The notes: generated from the sequence alone by a model not told the origin. A DNA stretch of 64,000 bases from Arthrobacter sp. OVS8 (GCA_028370155.1 CP116670.1:3906001-3970000), one strand, 5' to 3'. Shown: positions 19,058 through 29,635, counted from the stretch's first letter. Made by a program: numbers and translations.

Positions 19058-19371
19058 ATGACCGAACAGGACCAGGACCGCGACCCGTGGGATGAGTTCG
19101 ACAGCCTCAAGCCCGCGGGACCGGACCGCGTGGAGGGCTACCCCGGGGCGAACCCCTGGGCTTCGGCTTCCGCACGGGAGTCCGCAGCGCCAAGGTGGCC
19201 ATCGGCTTCGCCGTCTACGCCCTGGCCCTGGGAACCACCCTGGTGGTGATCGGTGCCGTCGTCTTCATCGGCGCAGGCCAATGGCTGCTGCTGGGGCTGA
19301 TGGTCCTGGTCGAGGCGGTCTTTGTCCTGGCCTTCAGCCGCCTGGTTGCGCAGGCCCGGCAGCGTCGCTGA
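19058..19371 (+). CDS. Small two-helix membrane protein (one frame break)
   Basis: A 104-residue protein of unknown function. An acidic N-terminus (DPWDEFDSLKPAGPDR) is followed by VAIGFAVYALALGTTLVVIG and a second helix (WLLLGLMVLVEAVFVLAF), ending RLVAQARQRR. One C is missing from the CCCC run at 19,156-19,159; repair gives GANPLGFGFRTGVRSAK. TAATGG lies six bases before the ATG. Confidence 0.62.
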
Positions 19372-19431
19372 CTGCGCTCACGACGCCGGGATTCCGCCCC
19401 CTGCGGGCGGGCCCGACGCCGCAGCCGTGGG

Positions 19432-20427
19432 CTAGAGCCAGCCCTTGTTCTTGAAGATGCCGTACATCAGGGCGGCCGTGCCGAACATCAGCCCGATCGC
19501 CATCGGATAGCCGAAACTCCACTGCAGTTCGGGCATCCCGAGAAAGTTCATGCCGTAGATGCCCGCGACAATAGACGGGGCGAAGAATATGGCCGCCCAG
19601 GACGAGATCTTCTTGACCTGCTCGTTCTGCTCTGCGCTGGCCTCGTTCTGGCGGTTGGCCGTGAGCGTGCCGTCGAGCGTGAGGGCGTTCTGCAGGAGGT
19701 CCCGGAAGGAGTCCGCCCGGGAAATCAGCCGCTCCACGTGGTCCTCGACGTCGCGGAGGTTGTGCTGGAGCTCGGAATTGATCTGGTACTTTTCGAAGCC
19801 GCGCCGCAGCAGCTCGATCATGGCCGGGAGCGGATGGATGGCGCGCTGGAACTGGATGACCTCACGGGCCAGTTCGTAGATCCGCCGGGACACCTTGGGG
19901 TCGCCGCTGAAGAGCTGGTCCTCGATCTCGTCGATGTCGTTTTCCAGCCCCGCCACCACGGGCACATAGTCGTCCACCACCTGGTCCATCAGCGCGTAGA
20001 GCACAGCCTCCGGGCCGTGGCACAGGAGGTCGGGGCGGCGCTCCAGCTTCCGCCGCACCTGGGCCACCCCGCCTGTCTCGGCGTGCCGGACGGTGACGAC
20101 GAAGTTCTTGCCGGTGAACACGTGGAGCTCGCCGAATTCCACGGTTTCCGTCTCATCCAGGTACCGCGCCGGGCGCAGCACGGTGAAGAGATTGTCGTCG
20201 TAGCGCTCGAGCTTGGGGCGCTGGTGGGCCGAAATCGCGTCTTCCACGGCGAGCCGGTGCAGCCCGAACTCCGCAGCGACGGCGGCCATTTCGTCCTCCG
20301 TGGGCCGGTAGAGGCCGATCCACGCCATCCCGCCATGCAGGTTCAGGGTCTCGAAGGTCTGCTCGAGGCTCTGCGGCTCGGCGGTGCGGACGCCGTCCAC
20401 GTAGACGGCGTTATCGATGATAGTCAC
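19432..20427 (-). CDS. corA: CorA family magnesium/cobalt transporter
   Basis: A 331-residue intact protein. The long N-terminal cytoplasmic funnel domain (ERYDDNLFTVLRPARYLDE, the coiled helix with HNLRDVEDHVERLISRADSF) precedes two C-terminal helices. The signature YGMNF follows the first helix, as required for the Mg2+ selectivity loop. It imports Mg2+ as a pentamer. The gene is convergent with the small membrane protein and stands alone. Confidence 0.95.
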   Translation of the reverse strand: MTIIDNAVYVDGVRTAEPQSLEQTFETLNLHGGMAWIGLYRPTEDEMAAVAAEFGLHRLAVEDAISAHQRPKLERYDDNLFTVLRPARYLDETETVEFGELHVFTGKNFVVTVRHAETGGVAQVRRKLERRPDLLCHGPEAVLYALMDQVVDDYVPVVAGLENDIDEIEDQLFSGDPKVSRRIYELAREVIQFQRAIHPLPAMIELLRRGFEKYQINSELQHNLRDVEDHVERLISRADSFRDLLQNALTLDGTLTANRQNEASAEQNEQVKKISSWAAIFFAPSIVAGIYGMNFLGMPELQWSFGYPMAIGLMFGTAALMYGIFKNKGWL

Positions 20428-20501
20428 GGGCCCATTATCCCGTCTTCAGCGGTCGCGGCCGCGCGGGCACCGCTGGTCACGGCGGGCGGCGGGTAGGCAG
20501 G

Positions 20502-21029
20502 TCACTTTGACCGGGCGGGGGCCAGGGAGCTGCCCTGGGCCAGCCGGCTGATCAGGGGTTCGGTGCGGTACTGGATGTGCGTGTGAAGGGCCAGGACCGT
20601 CTCGGTGCGGATGACGCCCCTGATCCGGAGGATGGAGCGCAAGGCGGCCTGCAGGTTGTGCGTGTCGGTGGCAACCACGCGGCACCACACATCCCCGCGT
20701 CCGGAGATCTCATGGACTTCCAGGACCTGTGCGATCAGGCGCAGGGCGCCCACCACGCCGTCGAGTTCCCGGTGGTTGACCTCGATCGTGACGAAGGCGA
20801 CGACGTCGTACCCCACCGCTTCCAGGTCGATCTCGCGGCCGCCCTCGTGCAGCAAACCGGAGCGCTGCATGCGCCGCACGCGGGACTGCGCGGTGTTGCG
20901 GGCAATGCCCAGGGTGTCGCTGAGTTCACCGATCTGGATCCGCGGATCCCGGATCAGTTCCAGCAGGATCTTCAGGTCGGTGGGGTCCAGACTGTTCAAA
21001 TCATCACTCCGGTTTACTCTGACAGCCAT
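20502..21029 (-). CDS. Lrp/AsnC family transcriptional regulator
   Basis: A 175-residue regulator with N-terminal helix-turn-helix (LDPTDLKILLELIRDPRIQI, LGIARNTAQSRVRRM) and C-terminal RAM ligand domain (VWCRVVATDTHNLQAALRSI). AsnC-type proteins sense amino acids. The start is ATG 21,029; an in-frame ATG at 21,062 exists but would place the operator-like repeat inside the gene. It is divergent from an MFS transporter, which is its probable target. The divergent region contains an Lrp-like inverted repeat. Confidence 0.92.
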   Translation of the reverse strand: MAVRVNRSDDLNSLDPTDLKILLELIRDPRIQIGELSDTLGIARNTAQSRVRRMQRSGLLHEGGREIDLEAVGYDVVAFVTIEVNHRELDGVVGALRLIAQVLEVHEISGRGDVWCRVVATDTHNLQAALRSILRIRGVIRTETVLALHTHIQYRTEPLISRLAQGSSLAPARSK

Positions 21030-21031
21030 CG

Positions 21032-21050
21032 ATTGAATGTTTTGATCAAT
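21032..21050. promoter_or_regulatory. Candidate AsnC/Lrp operator
   Basis: Inverted repeat ATTGA-N9-TCAAT, AT-rich in an otherwise GC-rich region, between the divergent AsnC and MFS genes and directly at the regulator start. It resembles AsnC-family sites in size and composition. Binding is inferred. Confidence 0.4.
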
Positions 21051-21173
21051 TTTGCCACGCATTTTCGCCGTGGAGGTCAGAAGTGCCTCATTGTGGACGT
21101 ATCGAATCTTCACGGGCCGGCGATTCCCCCACCACAGGGAACACGCGGCCCGCTTCCACGCAAGGGCACGGAC

Positions 21174-22407
21174 ATGACAGTCTTCAGCGAACTTCGCATG
21201 CGCCCGGCCACGGCAGAACGCTGGGGCTGGGACGCTTCCACCACCGCACGGCTGGTGATGGCCGGCGTCGTGATTTTCACACTCCTGGTCGGCGCGAATC
21301 TCGCCACCCCGCTGTACCCGCTGCTGCAGGCCAAACTCGGGATCACCGCGCTGGACGTTACCGTGGCCTTTTCGGCCTATGTCCTGGCGCTGGTGGGCAC
21401 GCTGATCCTGGCCGGCCACTGGTCTGACCACATCGGCCGCCGCGCCGCCCTGGTGCTCGCCGTGCTCGTAGGCCTCGCGGGCGGCTCCGTCTTTGCCACT
21501 GCGGACAGCCTGTTCGCGCTGTGCACCGGCCGGGCCCTGCAGGGTATTGCGGTGGCCCTCGCCACCGGTGCCAGTTCGGCGGCCCTGCGGGAGCTGCTGC
21601 CCAGCCGGCCCGAGTGGGCCTCGAGGTTCACCCTGCTGGCGTCCGCCGGCGGCGTGGCGGCCGGTCCTGCCATCGGGGAGTACTCGCTGCTGCCCGGTCC
21701 CACGTCCACGCCGTATTTCCTGCATTCCGTGGTTCTCGTTGCGCTGCTGGTTCCGCTGTACCTGCTCAAGGCACGGCCGGCGGTCACCTCGAACGCGGGC
21801 GGCAGCCGCTGCGCGTGCTGGCGCCCCGCCGGCCGTCGGTGTCCAGCGAAGCACGGGGCGCCTTCTGGCTGGCGGCCTCGGTGGGGTTCCTCAGCTTCAC
21901 GGTCTTCGGCTTCTGCCTCTCCCTTGCCCCGGGCTATTTCGCCCAGATTGTCCACGCGGATTCGCGGCCGCTGATCGGCCTGCTGGCAGGGTTGACCCTC
22001 GGGTCCTCCGCGCTCAGCCAGCTGCTCGCCGTGCGGGGACGGTTCGTGGTGCCGGTCGGACTTGCCGTTCTGGCGGCGTCGGTGCTTCTTATCGCTGCGG
22101 CTGCCGCGTGGAACAGTCCCTGGCTGCTGATTATCGCGAGCATCACCGCCGGCATCGGGCAGGGGTGTCCTTCCGGACCGTCTTCAACGATGTGGCCGGA
22201 AAGGTGGAGGCCTCGCGTCACGCCCAGATCATTAGCACCGTCTACGTCATTACGTACCTGGGCAGCGCCTTTCCCGTCATCGGGCTGGGGCTCGCCGCCG
22301 GCGTCGTCGGCCTGCAGCCGGCGGTTGCCGGGTTCGTCGTCGTCTGTGCAATCGCGGCGGCGATTCTTGCCGGCATCACGCTGCGCGCGGCGCTGCGCCG
22401 CGGCTGA
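21174..22407 (+). CDS. MFS transporter (two frame breaks)
   Basis: A 411-residue major facilitator with 12 helices. The first loop motif GHWSDHIGRRAALVLA (GxxxDRxGRR type) marks the family. Two bases are missing, a G near 21,800 and a G in the run at 22,163-22,166; repaired segments read GGQPLRVLAPRRPSVS and GIGQGVSFRTVFND. Direction of transport and substrate are unknown; an amino acid or related compound is suggested by the divergent AsnC regulator. The ATG at 21,174 matches the usual family start length. Confidence 0.86.
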
Positions 22408-22422
22408 CGGGCCCGCCCGTTT

Positions 22423-22929
22423 CTACTCGGGCAGCGGGCCCTGGTTGCCCTGGATGTGGTCGAACACGAGGGTGGTTTCGGTATGGCCCACCACCGGATC
22501 GGTGGCCAGATTGTCCAGCACCCAGTCGCGGAGGTCCTCGGTGGTGGCCACGGCGATGTGCAGCAGATAGTCCACCGAACCCGAGGTGTGGAAGGTGGAG
22601 AGCACGGCCGGAAGTTTGGGCACCCGGGACGTAAAGCGGTCGATCTGCTCGCGGTCATGGGCGCGCAGCCTGACGGCGATGAGGGCCTGCACGGAGCGGC
22701 CGATCGCGGACAGGCTCAGCTTCGCCTCGAAGCCTTGGATGATCCCGCGGTCCGACAGGGCGCGGGTGCGCATCAGGGCTGTGGACGGCGCAATCCCCAC
22801 GAGTTCAGCCAGCTGCTTGTTGGAGATGCGGGCATCGGCGACGAGTGCCGCGAGCAGGCGCTCGTCGATAGCGTCGAGCGGCTCGCCGGCACCCGCTCCC
22901 GGCCGAAGATTCTTCGCACTGCTACTCAC
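22423..22929 (-). CDS. Lrp/AsnC family transcriptional regulator
   Basis: A second AsnC-type regulator, 168 residues, with the winged helix (LDAIDERLLAALVADARISN, VGIAPSTALMRTRAL) and RAM domain (SGSVDYLLHIAVATTEDL). The GTG at 22,929 is chosen because AAGGAGG lies six bases upstream. It is convergent with the MFS gene, overlap-free by 15 bases, and divergent from the sulfur amino acid PLP enzyme, the likely regulated gene. Confidence 0.93.
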   Translation of the reverse strand: MSSSAKNLRPGAGAGEPLDAIDERLLAALVADARISNKQLAELVGIAPSTALMRTRALSDRGIIQGFEAKLSLSAIGRSVQALIAVRLRAHDREQIDRFTSRVPKLPAVLSTFHTSGSVDYLLHIAVATTEDLRDWVLDNLATDPVVGHTETTLVFDHIQGNQGPLPE

Positions 22930-23040
22930 GGATCCTCCTTGAAGTGTTGTCAGTTCATCATAAACGGCACATTCCAACAGTTCCATTCACGGCCTCTACA
23001 AATCTCCGAATTATTGCCAGATACTTGCGGCATTCAATGG

Positions 23041-23050
23041 TGAATATTCA
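23041..23050. promoter_or_regulatory. Palindrome TGAATATTCA before the PLP enzyme gene
   Basis: Perfect 10-bp AT-rich palindrome just upstream of the ribosome-binding site (TAAGGAG at 23,051-23,057). With the neighbouring CATTCAATG it may form the AsnC operator of this divergent pair. Binding is inferred. Confidence 0.35.
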
Positions 23051-23061
23051 TAAGGAGCAAC

Positions 23062-24223
23062 GTGCTTTCTCAAGACTCGCTGGCCGTCCACGCCGGCCGG
23101 ACCGGCCTCACTGAACTGGGCGTGCACGCCGTGCCGATCGATCTTTCCACCACTGCACCGCTTCCCTCCGTGCACGACGGCGGACTCGCCTATGAGCACA
23201 TGGCCACGGGCGGCACGCACATGGAGGGCAAAGCACCGTCTACCAGCGGCTCTGGAATCCCACCGTGGCACGGTTCGAAGAAGGAGTGGCCGTCCTCGAA
23301 GACACCCCGGAGTCGGTGGCGTTCGCAACCGGTATGGCGGCGCTCAGCGCGGTCCTGCTTGCCGTCGTCGCCACTGGAAAGAAGCACGTGGTCGCCGTGC
23401 GGCCGCTGTACGGCGGAAGCGACCACCTGCTGGCTTCAGGCGTGCTCGGCAATGACGTGACGTTCACTGCCCCGGAGGGTGTCCATGCCGCGCTCCGGCC
23501 CGACACCGGCCTGGTAATCCTGGAGACGCCGGCCAACCCGAGCCTGGAACTCGTCGACATTGCCCGCGTTGCCGCGGCGGCGGACGGCGTCCCGCTCCTG
23601 GTCGACAACACCTTCGCCAGCCCGATCCTCCAGCGGCCCTTCCGCCAGGGCGCGGCCATGGTCCTGCACAGTGCCACCAAGTTCCTCGGCGGCCACGGGG
23701 ATGCCATGGGCGGCGTGGTGGCCGCGGCACCCGAATGGACCACGAGGCTGCGCCAGATCCGGGCCGTCACCGGCGGCATCCTCACCCCTGGCCGGCCTAC
23801 CTGCTCCACCGCGGGCTGGCCACGCTCCCCGTCCGGGTGCGCGCCCAGCAGGCCGGCGCGCAGAAGGTCGCGGCTGCCCTGGCCGAACACGGGCTGGTCC
23901 GGCGGGTCTTCTATCCGGGGCTGCCCGAGTGTGATCCGCAGGGTCTGATCGGGACGCAGATGTCCGGCCCCGGCTCGCTGATCGCCTTTGAAGTGGGCAC
24001 TGCCGGTCACGCGGAACGGATTCCCGGCGCGGTCGGCATGATCACGCACGCGGTCTCGCTCGGCGGCATCGACACGCTGATCCAGCACCCCGCCGGGCTG
24101 ACCCACCGGCCGGTGGCCGCCGAGGCCAAACCGCACGCCAGCCTGCTGCGTGTGTCGGTCGGACTCGAGGACCCGGCCGATGTCGTCGCCGACCTTGTGC
24201 AGGCCATCGAGGCTACGCGCTAG
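23062..24223 (+). CDS. Cys/Met metabolism PLP-dependent enzyme (two frame breaks)
   Basis: A 387-residue member of the cystathionine gamma-synthase/lyase and methionine gamma-lyase family. The PLP lysine is in SATKFLGGHGD, with the tyrosine/arginine phosphate ligands in STVYQRLWNPT and the phosphate-binding VLHSATK region. Missing bases are an A near 23,230 (AAAA to AAA) and a C near 23,787. The repaired product reads EGKSTVYQRLWNPT and ILTPWPAYLLHRGL. The exact reaction cannot be told from sequence; the divergent AsnC regulator favours methionine degradation. GTG start with AAGGAG. Confidence 0.88.
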
Positions 24224-25639
24224 CGCCGTTCGCCTTAGCCGCCGGCGCTCCGGCCGGCTGCGCCTCAGCTGCAGCCGCCTCACCTGCAGGCGCCGGGCGG
24301 GCGGGATGCACGACGGCGGTGATCACCGCCGTCGTGCAGGCCAGTCCGATGACGGTCAGCGCCAGCGCCGTCCAGCCGAGCGCCTGGAACACCAGCCCGC
24401 CGGCCCAGCCGATGACGCTGGACCCGAGGTAGTAGGCGAGGTTGTAGAGGGACGCCGCCTGTGCCCGGCCGGTCGTGGCGATCACGCCGGTCCAGCCGGC
24501 GCCGATGCTGTGTGCCGCGAAGAAGCCTCCGGTGAACAGCAGCAGCCCGGCCATGATGAGTGCCAGCAACTGGGTCAGCGTGAGTGCCAGGCCCGCCACC
24601 ATCAGGACCGTTCCTGAGATCAGCACCGTGCGCCGCCCGAACCGCGCCGCCAGGCCCCGGCCCAGCGGGAGGAGACCGTTCCGGAGAGGTAGGCCAGGAA
24701 TATCAGGCTGATGATCGTGGCCGGAAGGCCGAAAGGCTCGCCGGAGAGCCGGAAGCCCAGGTAATTGTAGACAGCCACAAAGCCGCCCATCAGCAGGAAC
24801 GCCTGGACGTAGAGGGCCAGCAGGCGCGGGTTCCGGCCGTGCCCAGCCAGCGTCCGCACTGCCCCGCGGAAGCCGCCTGCCGCCGCGGCCGTGAAGCCCC
24901 TCGCCTGCGGGACCAGGAGCAGGAACAGGGCCGCCGCGACGCCGGCCAGGACCGAGACGGCCAGGGCCGCGGCCCGCCATCCCCAGAGTTCACCGACCAC
25001 ACCGGCCAGCAGCCGGCCGGCGAGTCCGCCCAGCGTGGTCCCGGCAACGTATGTTCCGGCCGCCAGCGCAGCGTGGGCCTTGTTGACCTCCTCGTTGAGG
25101 TAGGCGATCGCAATGGCCGGGATGCCGCCCAGTGCCATGCCTTCGAGCATCCGCAGGCCCAGGAGCATCGGGAAGCTGGTGGCCAGCGGAACCAGCAGGC
25201 CCAGGACCGTGGCGGCGGAGATGCCCCACATCATGGCACGGACGCGCCCGATCCGGTCGGCCAGGAAGGACCACGGAAGCACCGTCACGGCCAGCCCCAC
25301 GGTGGCCAGCGAAATCGTCAGTGCCGCTTCGGCTGCCGTGACCTGCAGATCGGCCGCCATCATGGGCAGCACCGCCTGGGTGGAATACAGCTGGGCAAAG
25401 GTGGCCACACCGGCGAACGCCAGCCCCGCGAGAATTTTCCGGTAGGCGGCGGATCCCTTGGGATGACCCGGCCAAGCGGGAACCCCGACGACGGGCACCC
25501 TGACGACCTGCTCCGGGCTGGCGGGCGTCATGCCGGTGCGGGCGGCGATCCCGGCGCCAGCCCCGGCTCCGGTCCCGGCGGTGTCCGGCGGGACCGGGGC
25601 AGGGGCAGCGGGGCGGCGGAGGAGCGGAAGTCGTGGCAT
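24213..25639 (-). CDS. MFS transporter, YnfM-like (one frame break)
   Basis: A 475-residue, 12-helix exporter-type MFS protein with a 70-residue Ala/Pro-rich N-terminal extension. AADLQVTAAEAALTISLAT and SFLADRIGRVRAMMWG are typical of the YnfM/arabinose-efflux group. One C is missing near 24,672 (SSPLGRGLAARFGRRTV after repair). The last 11 bases overlap, tail to tail, the end of the PLP enzyme gene. The start ATG lies behind TAGTCT. It is divergent from a LysR regulator, its likely controller. Confidence 0.88.
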
Positions 25640-25730
25640 GTTCCCCAGACTAGGCTTCCGCTGAATATGCTTCCAATGCATGATTCTCATAGAATTCATA
25701 GCAAATACGGAACGAATTGGAGGGCGGGCC

Positions 25731-26713
25731 ATGGACGTCGAGCACAAACACTTGGTGCAACTGCTGCCGCTGCTGCCCCTCCTGGCCGAGCTCGGGCGCA
25801 CCCAGCACGTCACCGCGGCCGCCGAACTGCTGGGAGTGCCTCAGTCGACGGTTAGCCGAGGCATCGCCCGGGCCAGCAGCATCATCGGGACAGAACTGCT
25901 GATCCGTGACGGCCGCGGCGTGCGGCTGACCCCCGCCGCCAAGGCGCTCCTGCCGCATATCGAGGCCGCGCTGGGCGAGTTCCAGGCCGGGCTGGACCTG
26001 GTCCGGCACGAGTCGGAGGTGGTGCGCGGCCGGATTGCCGTGTCCTTCCAGCACACGTTCGGGGAGGCGATGCTGCCGCTGCTGATCAGTGCCTTCCGCA
26101 GCCGGCACCCCCAGCCGGCCTTTGAGCTCAGCCAGGGCGCCCGGGACGGTTGCCTGGCCGAACTCGCCGCCGGCGACGCGGACCTGGCCCTGACCGCCCC
26201 GGTCGCGGCGCCGAGCCGGCTGATCTCCTCCGCAGCGCTGTACCGGGAACCGCTGCGGCTCGTCGTCCACCACCGGCACCCGCTGGCCAAGCGCCGGCGG
26301 GCCCGCCTCGAGGAGATCCGGCAGGACCCGTTCGTGGCCATGGGCCCGGGTTACGGCATGCGCTCGCTGACCGACGCCCTGTTCCGGGAGGCGGGGTTCC
26401 GGCCCCGGATCGCCTTCGAGAGCCAGGACTCCCACACGGCCCGCGGACTCGTCTCGGCAGGACTCGGCGTGAGCATCCTCCCGCCCGGGGAGCTGGCCCC
26501 CGGGCGCCACACTCCGGCCCAGTCCGGGGATCTCGGCTGGGTGGAGCTCGCCCTGGATTCAGGCCTGGCCTTCCGGGAGATCGGCCTGGCCTGGCGGGAA
26601 CGCCGCGGGGAGCCGACGCCGAGCCGGACCCTGTGAGGCTCTTCCGGGAGCTGGTGCTCAGCGAGGGCCCCGCACTGCTCGCCGGCTTCGTCCGGGGACG
26701 CGCGGGCGCCTGA
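25731..26713 (+). CDS. LysR family transcriptional regulator (one frame break at C-terminus)
   Basis: A LysR-type regulator of about 327 residues. The N-terminal helix-turn-helix reads AAAELLGVPQSTVSRGIARA, and the effector domain begins VVRGRIAVSFQHTFGEAML. The observed frame stops at 26,636 shortly after WRERRGE; one missing G in the run at 26,608-26,611 would extend it to EPDPVRLFRELVLSEGPALL and the stop at 26,713, a better family length. It is divergent from the MFS gene and lies next to it, the usual LysR-target arrangement. Confidence 0.88.
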
Positions 26714-26849
26714 GCCGGCCGGCGGCGCCTCGTACCTGAGCCGGCTCCGGGTGCCTCAGCCGGCCCGTGGCGGCCAGTTCGCCGGAAGCCTGCGAGATCG
26801 CGGGAACGTTACGGCGAACCCGCAAGGCTCCGGCGAACTCGGCGATCCG

Positions 26850-27898
26850 TCAGCCCAGCAAATCCGCCATGACCTCCGCAACGGAACCGGCCCGCGCCTG
26901 CCGCCAGCCCGTCCCCGCCCAGAGGTTCAGCCGGTCCGCATCCCCGGCTGTCGCCGCAGCCGCGCGCAGGGGAGCGGTGAGATGGTGCACGGCGGGGTAG
27001 GCCTCGGGCGCGTCGGGGTGGTCCCGGACAAACTCATTTACGAGGGCCCGGGCCAGCCGCCCCGTGAAGGCCCTCGTCAGCCGGGTTTCCGTGAAACGGG
27101 GCTGCCGAGGGCGTCTTTGTGCAGCTGCCGGGCGCCGCTCTCGTCGGTGCGGAGGAATGCGGTGCCCACCTGGGCCGCCTCAGCCCCCGCCGCGAGGACC
27201 GCGTCCAGCCCCGCCCGGTCCATCACAGCGCCGGCAGCGACCAGCGGGAGCCCGACGGCGGACCGCACCCGGGTGACCAGCTCCGCCGTCGTGCCCGGCC
27301 GGAAGGCATCGTGCGGGTCGGTATCGTGCCGGTCGGCGTATGGCTGGAAGGCCGCGCTGTGGCCCCCGGCGCTCGCATGCTGCACCACTAGCGCATCGAC
27401 GCCCTGCCCGGCGGCCTCGAGCGCCTCGGCAACAGTGGTCACGGTGGCGAGCACGGTGGAACCTGCCCGCTGCAGGGCACGCACCACGTCGGTCCCGGGC
27501 AGCCCGAACGCGAAACTGACAAGTTCCACCGGGTTCTCCCGCAGGGCGTCGATCTTGCCGTGCCAGTGGTCGTCGTCGTCGAGCCGCAATGGCGGGACCT
27601 CCACGCCGTACCGCCGGGCGTCAGGCCGCAGCCGGGCGCGGTATTCCTCAAGCTGCGCCAGCACGGCCCCGGAAGGAACCTGCTGGGCGGGATCGGGAAC
27701 GAAGACATTCATGCCGAAACGTGCCCCCGCGGCACGGGCGCTGCTGATGTCCGCCTGCATGGCTGCCACGGTCTTGTAGCCCGCGGCCAGGAAACCCAGT
27801 CCGCCGGCCTCATGCACGGCTGTGACGAAGTCCGGGGTGGAGGTTCCGCCGGCCATCGGAGCCGCAATGATCCGGGTACCAAAGATGTCGTGCGACAT
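26850..27898 (-). CDS. Nitronate monooxygenase family FMN protein (one frame break)
   Basis: A 349-residue TIM-barrel flavoprotein of the 2-nitropropane dioxygenase/nitronate monooxygenase class. It has APMAGGTSTPDFV, the flavin-binding LVVQHASAGGHS, LVAAGAVMDRAGL and GAEAAQVGTAFLRTDES. The observed frame stops at 27,077, but the conserved end (ARALVNEFVRDHPDAPEAYP and LWAGTGWRQAR) continues one frame over; one missing C in the CCCC run near 27,100 explains it. The physiological nitronate is unknown. Divergent from the sugar kinase gene. Confidence 0.87.
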
Positions 27899-27934
27899 TG
27901 CTCACTCCTGTGCGTGATTCAGTAGGCTGTTCCG

Positions 27935-28869
27935 GTGACTCATTCTGACATCCCGCCCGCGGCGGACACCGTTCCCTCCGTTCCTGGCGCCGGCGCCGTG
28001 ATCGGCCTCGACATCGGCGGAACCAAGACCCGTGGCGTCCGATTCGAGGGCGGCGCCGTTGTGGCCGACGAATCGGTGGGCAGCTCCAACGTCCAAAACG
28101 TCAGCCGCGAAGTGGCGGCGCTCAATCTTGCCGAGCTCTTCGCCCGGATCGGCGGCGGAACTGTCTCCCGGGTCTATGCGGGAGCCGGCGGAATCGATAC
28201 CGACGCCGACGCCGAGGCCCTCGCCGCCCTGATCGCGCCGCACGTGCCGGGTGCCCGGATCACCGTGGTCCACGATTCCCGGCTCCTGCTGGCCGCCGGG
28301 GAGCCAGTACCGGCGTGGCCGTCATCGGCGGCACCGGTTCGGCCGCCTGGGGACGGAACAGCCTCGGCGAGGAGGCCCGCGCCGGCGGCTGGGGCTATCT
28401 GCTGGGGGACGAGGGCAGCGGGTACTGGCTGGGCCGCGAGGCCGTCCGGCATAGCCTGCGCCGGATGAACCAGGGGCTGGAACCGGACGAACTGACCACC
28501 GCCCTGCTGGCCTCCTGCGGCGTGGATGATCCCAACAAGCTGATCGCACTCTTCCACTCACCCGATACCGGACGCCGGTACTGGGCCGAGCGGGCCCGGC
28601 TGGTGGTGGACGCCGCCGACGCCGGCCACGCCGCCAGCCGGGAACTTGTGGACCAGGCCGGCCGCGACCTCGCCGGGCTCGCGGAGCAGACAGTCCGGCA
28701 ACTGCGCATCGACGGCCCGGTGATCCTCGGCAGCGGACTGGGCATGAACGTCCCGCGTCTGCAGGAATCCTTCCGCGCCGCCCTGGCCGCCGCAGGAATC
28801 ACCGACGTACGCATCCTGAAGCAGGATCCCGTCTTCGGCGTGCTTCAGCTGGTGACCGAGCAGGGCTGA
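27935..28869 (+). CDS. BadF/BadG/N-acetylglucosamine kinase-type ATPase (one frame break)
   Basis: A 311-residue ASKHA-fold kinase. Phosphate 1 motif IGLDIGGTKTRGV is near residue 23, and after repair AAGGASTGVAVIGGTGSAAW carries the second phosphate motif, followed by LLGDEGSGYWLGREAV, diagnostic for GlcNAc kinase-like proteins. The missing base is in the G run at 28,299-28,302. It probably phosphorylates N-acetylglucosamine or another sugar; no sugar transporter lies beside it. GTG start behind TAGGCT. Confidence 0.86.
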
Positions 28870-28914
28870 ACCGGCCTCCGGGCTACTGCCCTGTCCGGCC
28901 ACTACGCTGGAGGG

Positions 28915-29367
28915 ATGAGCCTGAACTTCGACACCCGTCCCGCTGCCTACGCGGTCATCATCCGCGACGGCGCCATCCTGCTGGCGTACTGGAAGCAGGG
29001 CGGCAAGGAAGGCTGGACCCTGCCGGGCGGCGGGCTGGACCTGGGCGAGCACCCGGTCGACGGCTGCCGCCGCGAAATCCATGAGGAAACCGGATACCGC
29101 GCCGAGGTCGGCACCATGCTGGGGATCGACGTCGGGCACTGGCCCGCCGAAATCCGGATCGACGGCGGAGAGCGCGACTTCCAGTCCCTGAGGCTGATCT
29201 ACGAGGCAACCATCACCGGCGGGGAACTGCGGCACGAGGTGGATGGCAGCACGACGCACGCGGCCTGGATCCCGCTGGACGAGGTCGACGGGCTGAACAA
29301 GGTCTCGCTCGTCGACGTGGCGCTCCGGCTCCACCGGGAGCGGCCGCTGGACGGCAAACTTTCCTGA
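28915..29367 (+). CDS. NUDIX hydrolase
   Basis: A 150-residue intact NUDIX protein. The Nudix box begins GGGLDLGEHPVDG and ends REIHEETGY (residues 38-61), with the metal-binding REIHEE glutamates. It should hydrolyse a nucleoside diphosphate linked to some group; the substrate is not predictable. ATG start preceded by GGAGGG and by TACGCT, so either a leadered or leaderless start is possible. Confidence 0.93.
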   Translation: MSLNFDTRPAAYAVIIRDGAILLAYWKQGGKEGWTLPGGGLDLGEHPVDGCRREIHEETGYRAEVGTMLGIDVGHWPAEIRIDGGERDFQSLRLIYEATITGGELRHEVDGSTTHAAWIPLDEVDGLNKVSLVDVALRLHRERPLDGKLS

Positions 29368-29487
29368 CGGATTCCCTAGCCAGGCCGGGGCGGGCGCGGC
29401 TATTCTAAAAAGCCGTGGGGAGGCCCCTGCGGAGCCGGCACAAATTACCGGCACAGCGAGCGACGGCGGAACGGGGAGGTGGAGACG

Positions 29488-29568
29488 ATGACTGCAATAG
29501 TCCTGGGCGCAACGCGCACCAACATCAGCCACGTCATTATTCCTGCCCCGGCAAACCGCACCAACTAG
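29488..29568 (+). CDS. Possible 26-residue leader peptide upstream of rsgA
   Basis: A short frame MTAIVLGATRTNISHVIIPA (plus six residues) with a good ribosome-binding site (GGGGAGG at 29,473-29,479, spacing eight bases). It fills part of the 268-base gap between the NUDIX gene and rsgA. No run of a single amino acid or attenuator hairpin is evident. It could equally be chance; the strong Shine-Dalgarno is the main support. Confidence 0.3.
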   Translation: MTAIVLGATRTNISHVIIPAPANRTN

Positions 29569-29635
29569 CCGCAAACCGCTGCCAGGTTCCACCCGCAGCG
29601 CGGCACGTGCACCGGGGCCCATCAAAGGGTTTTCG

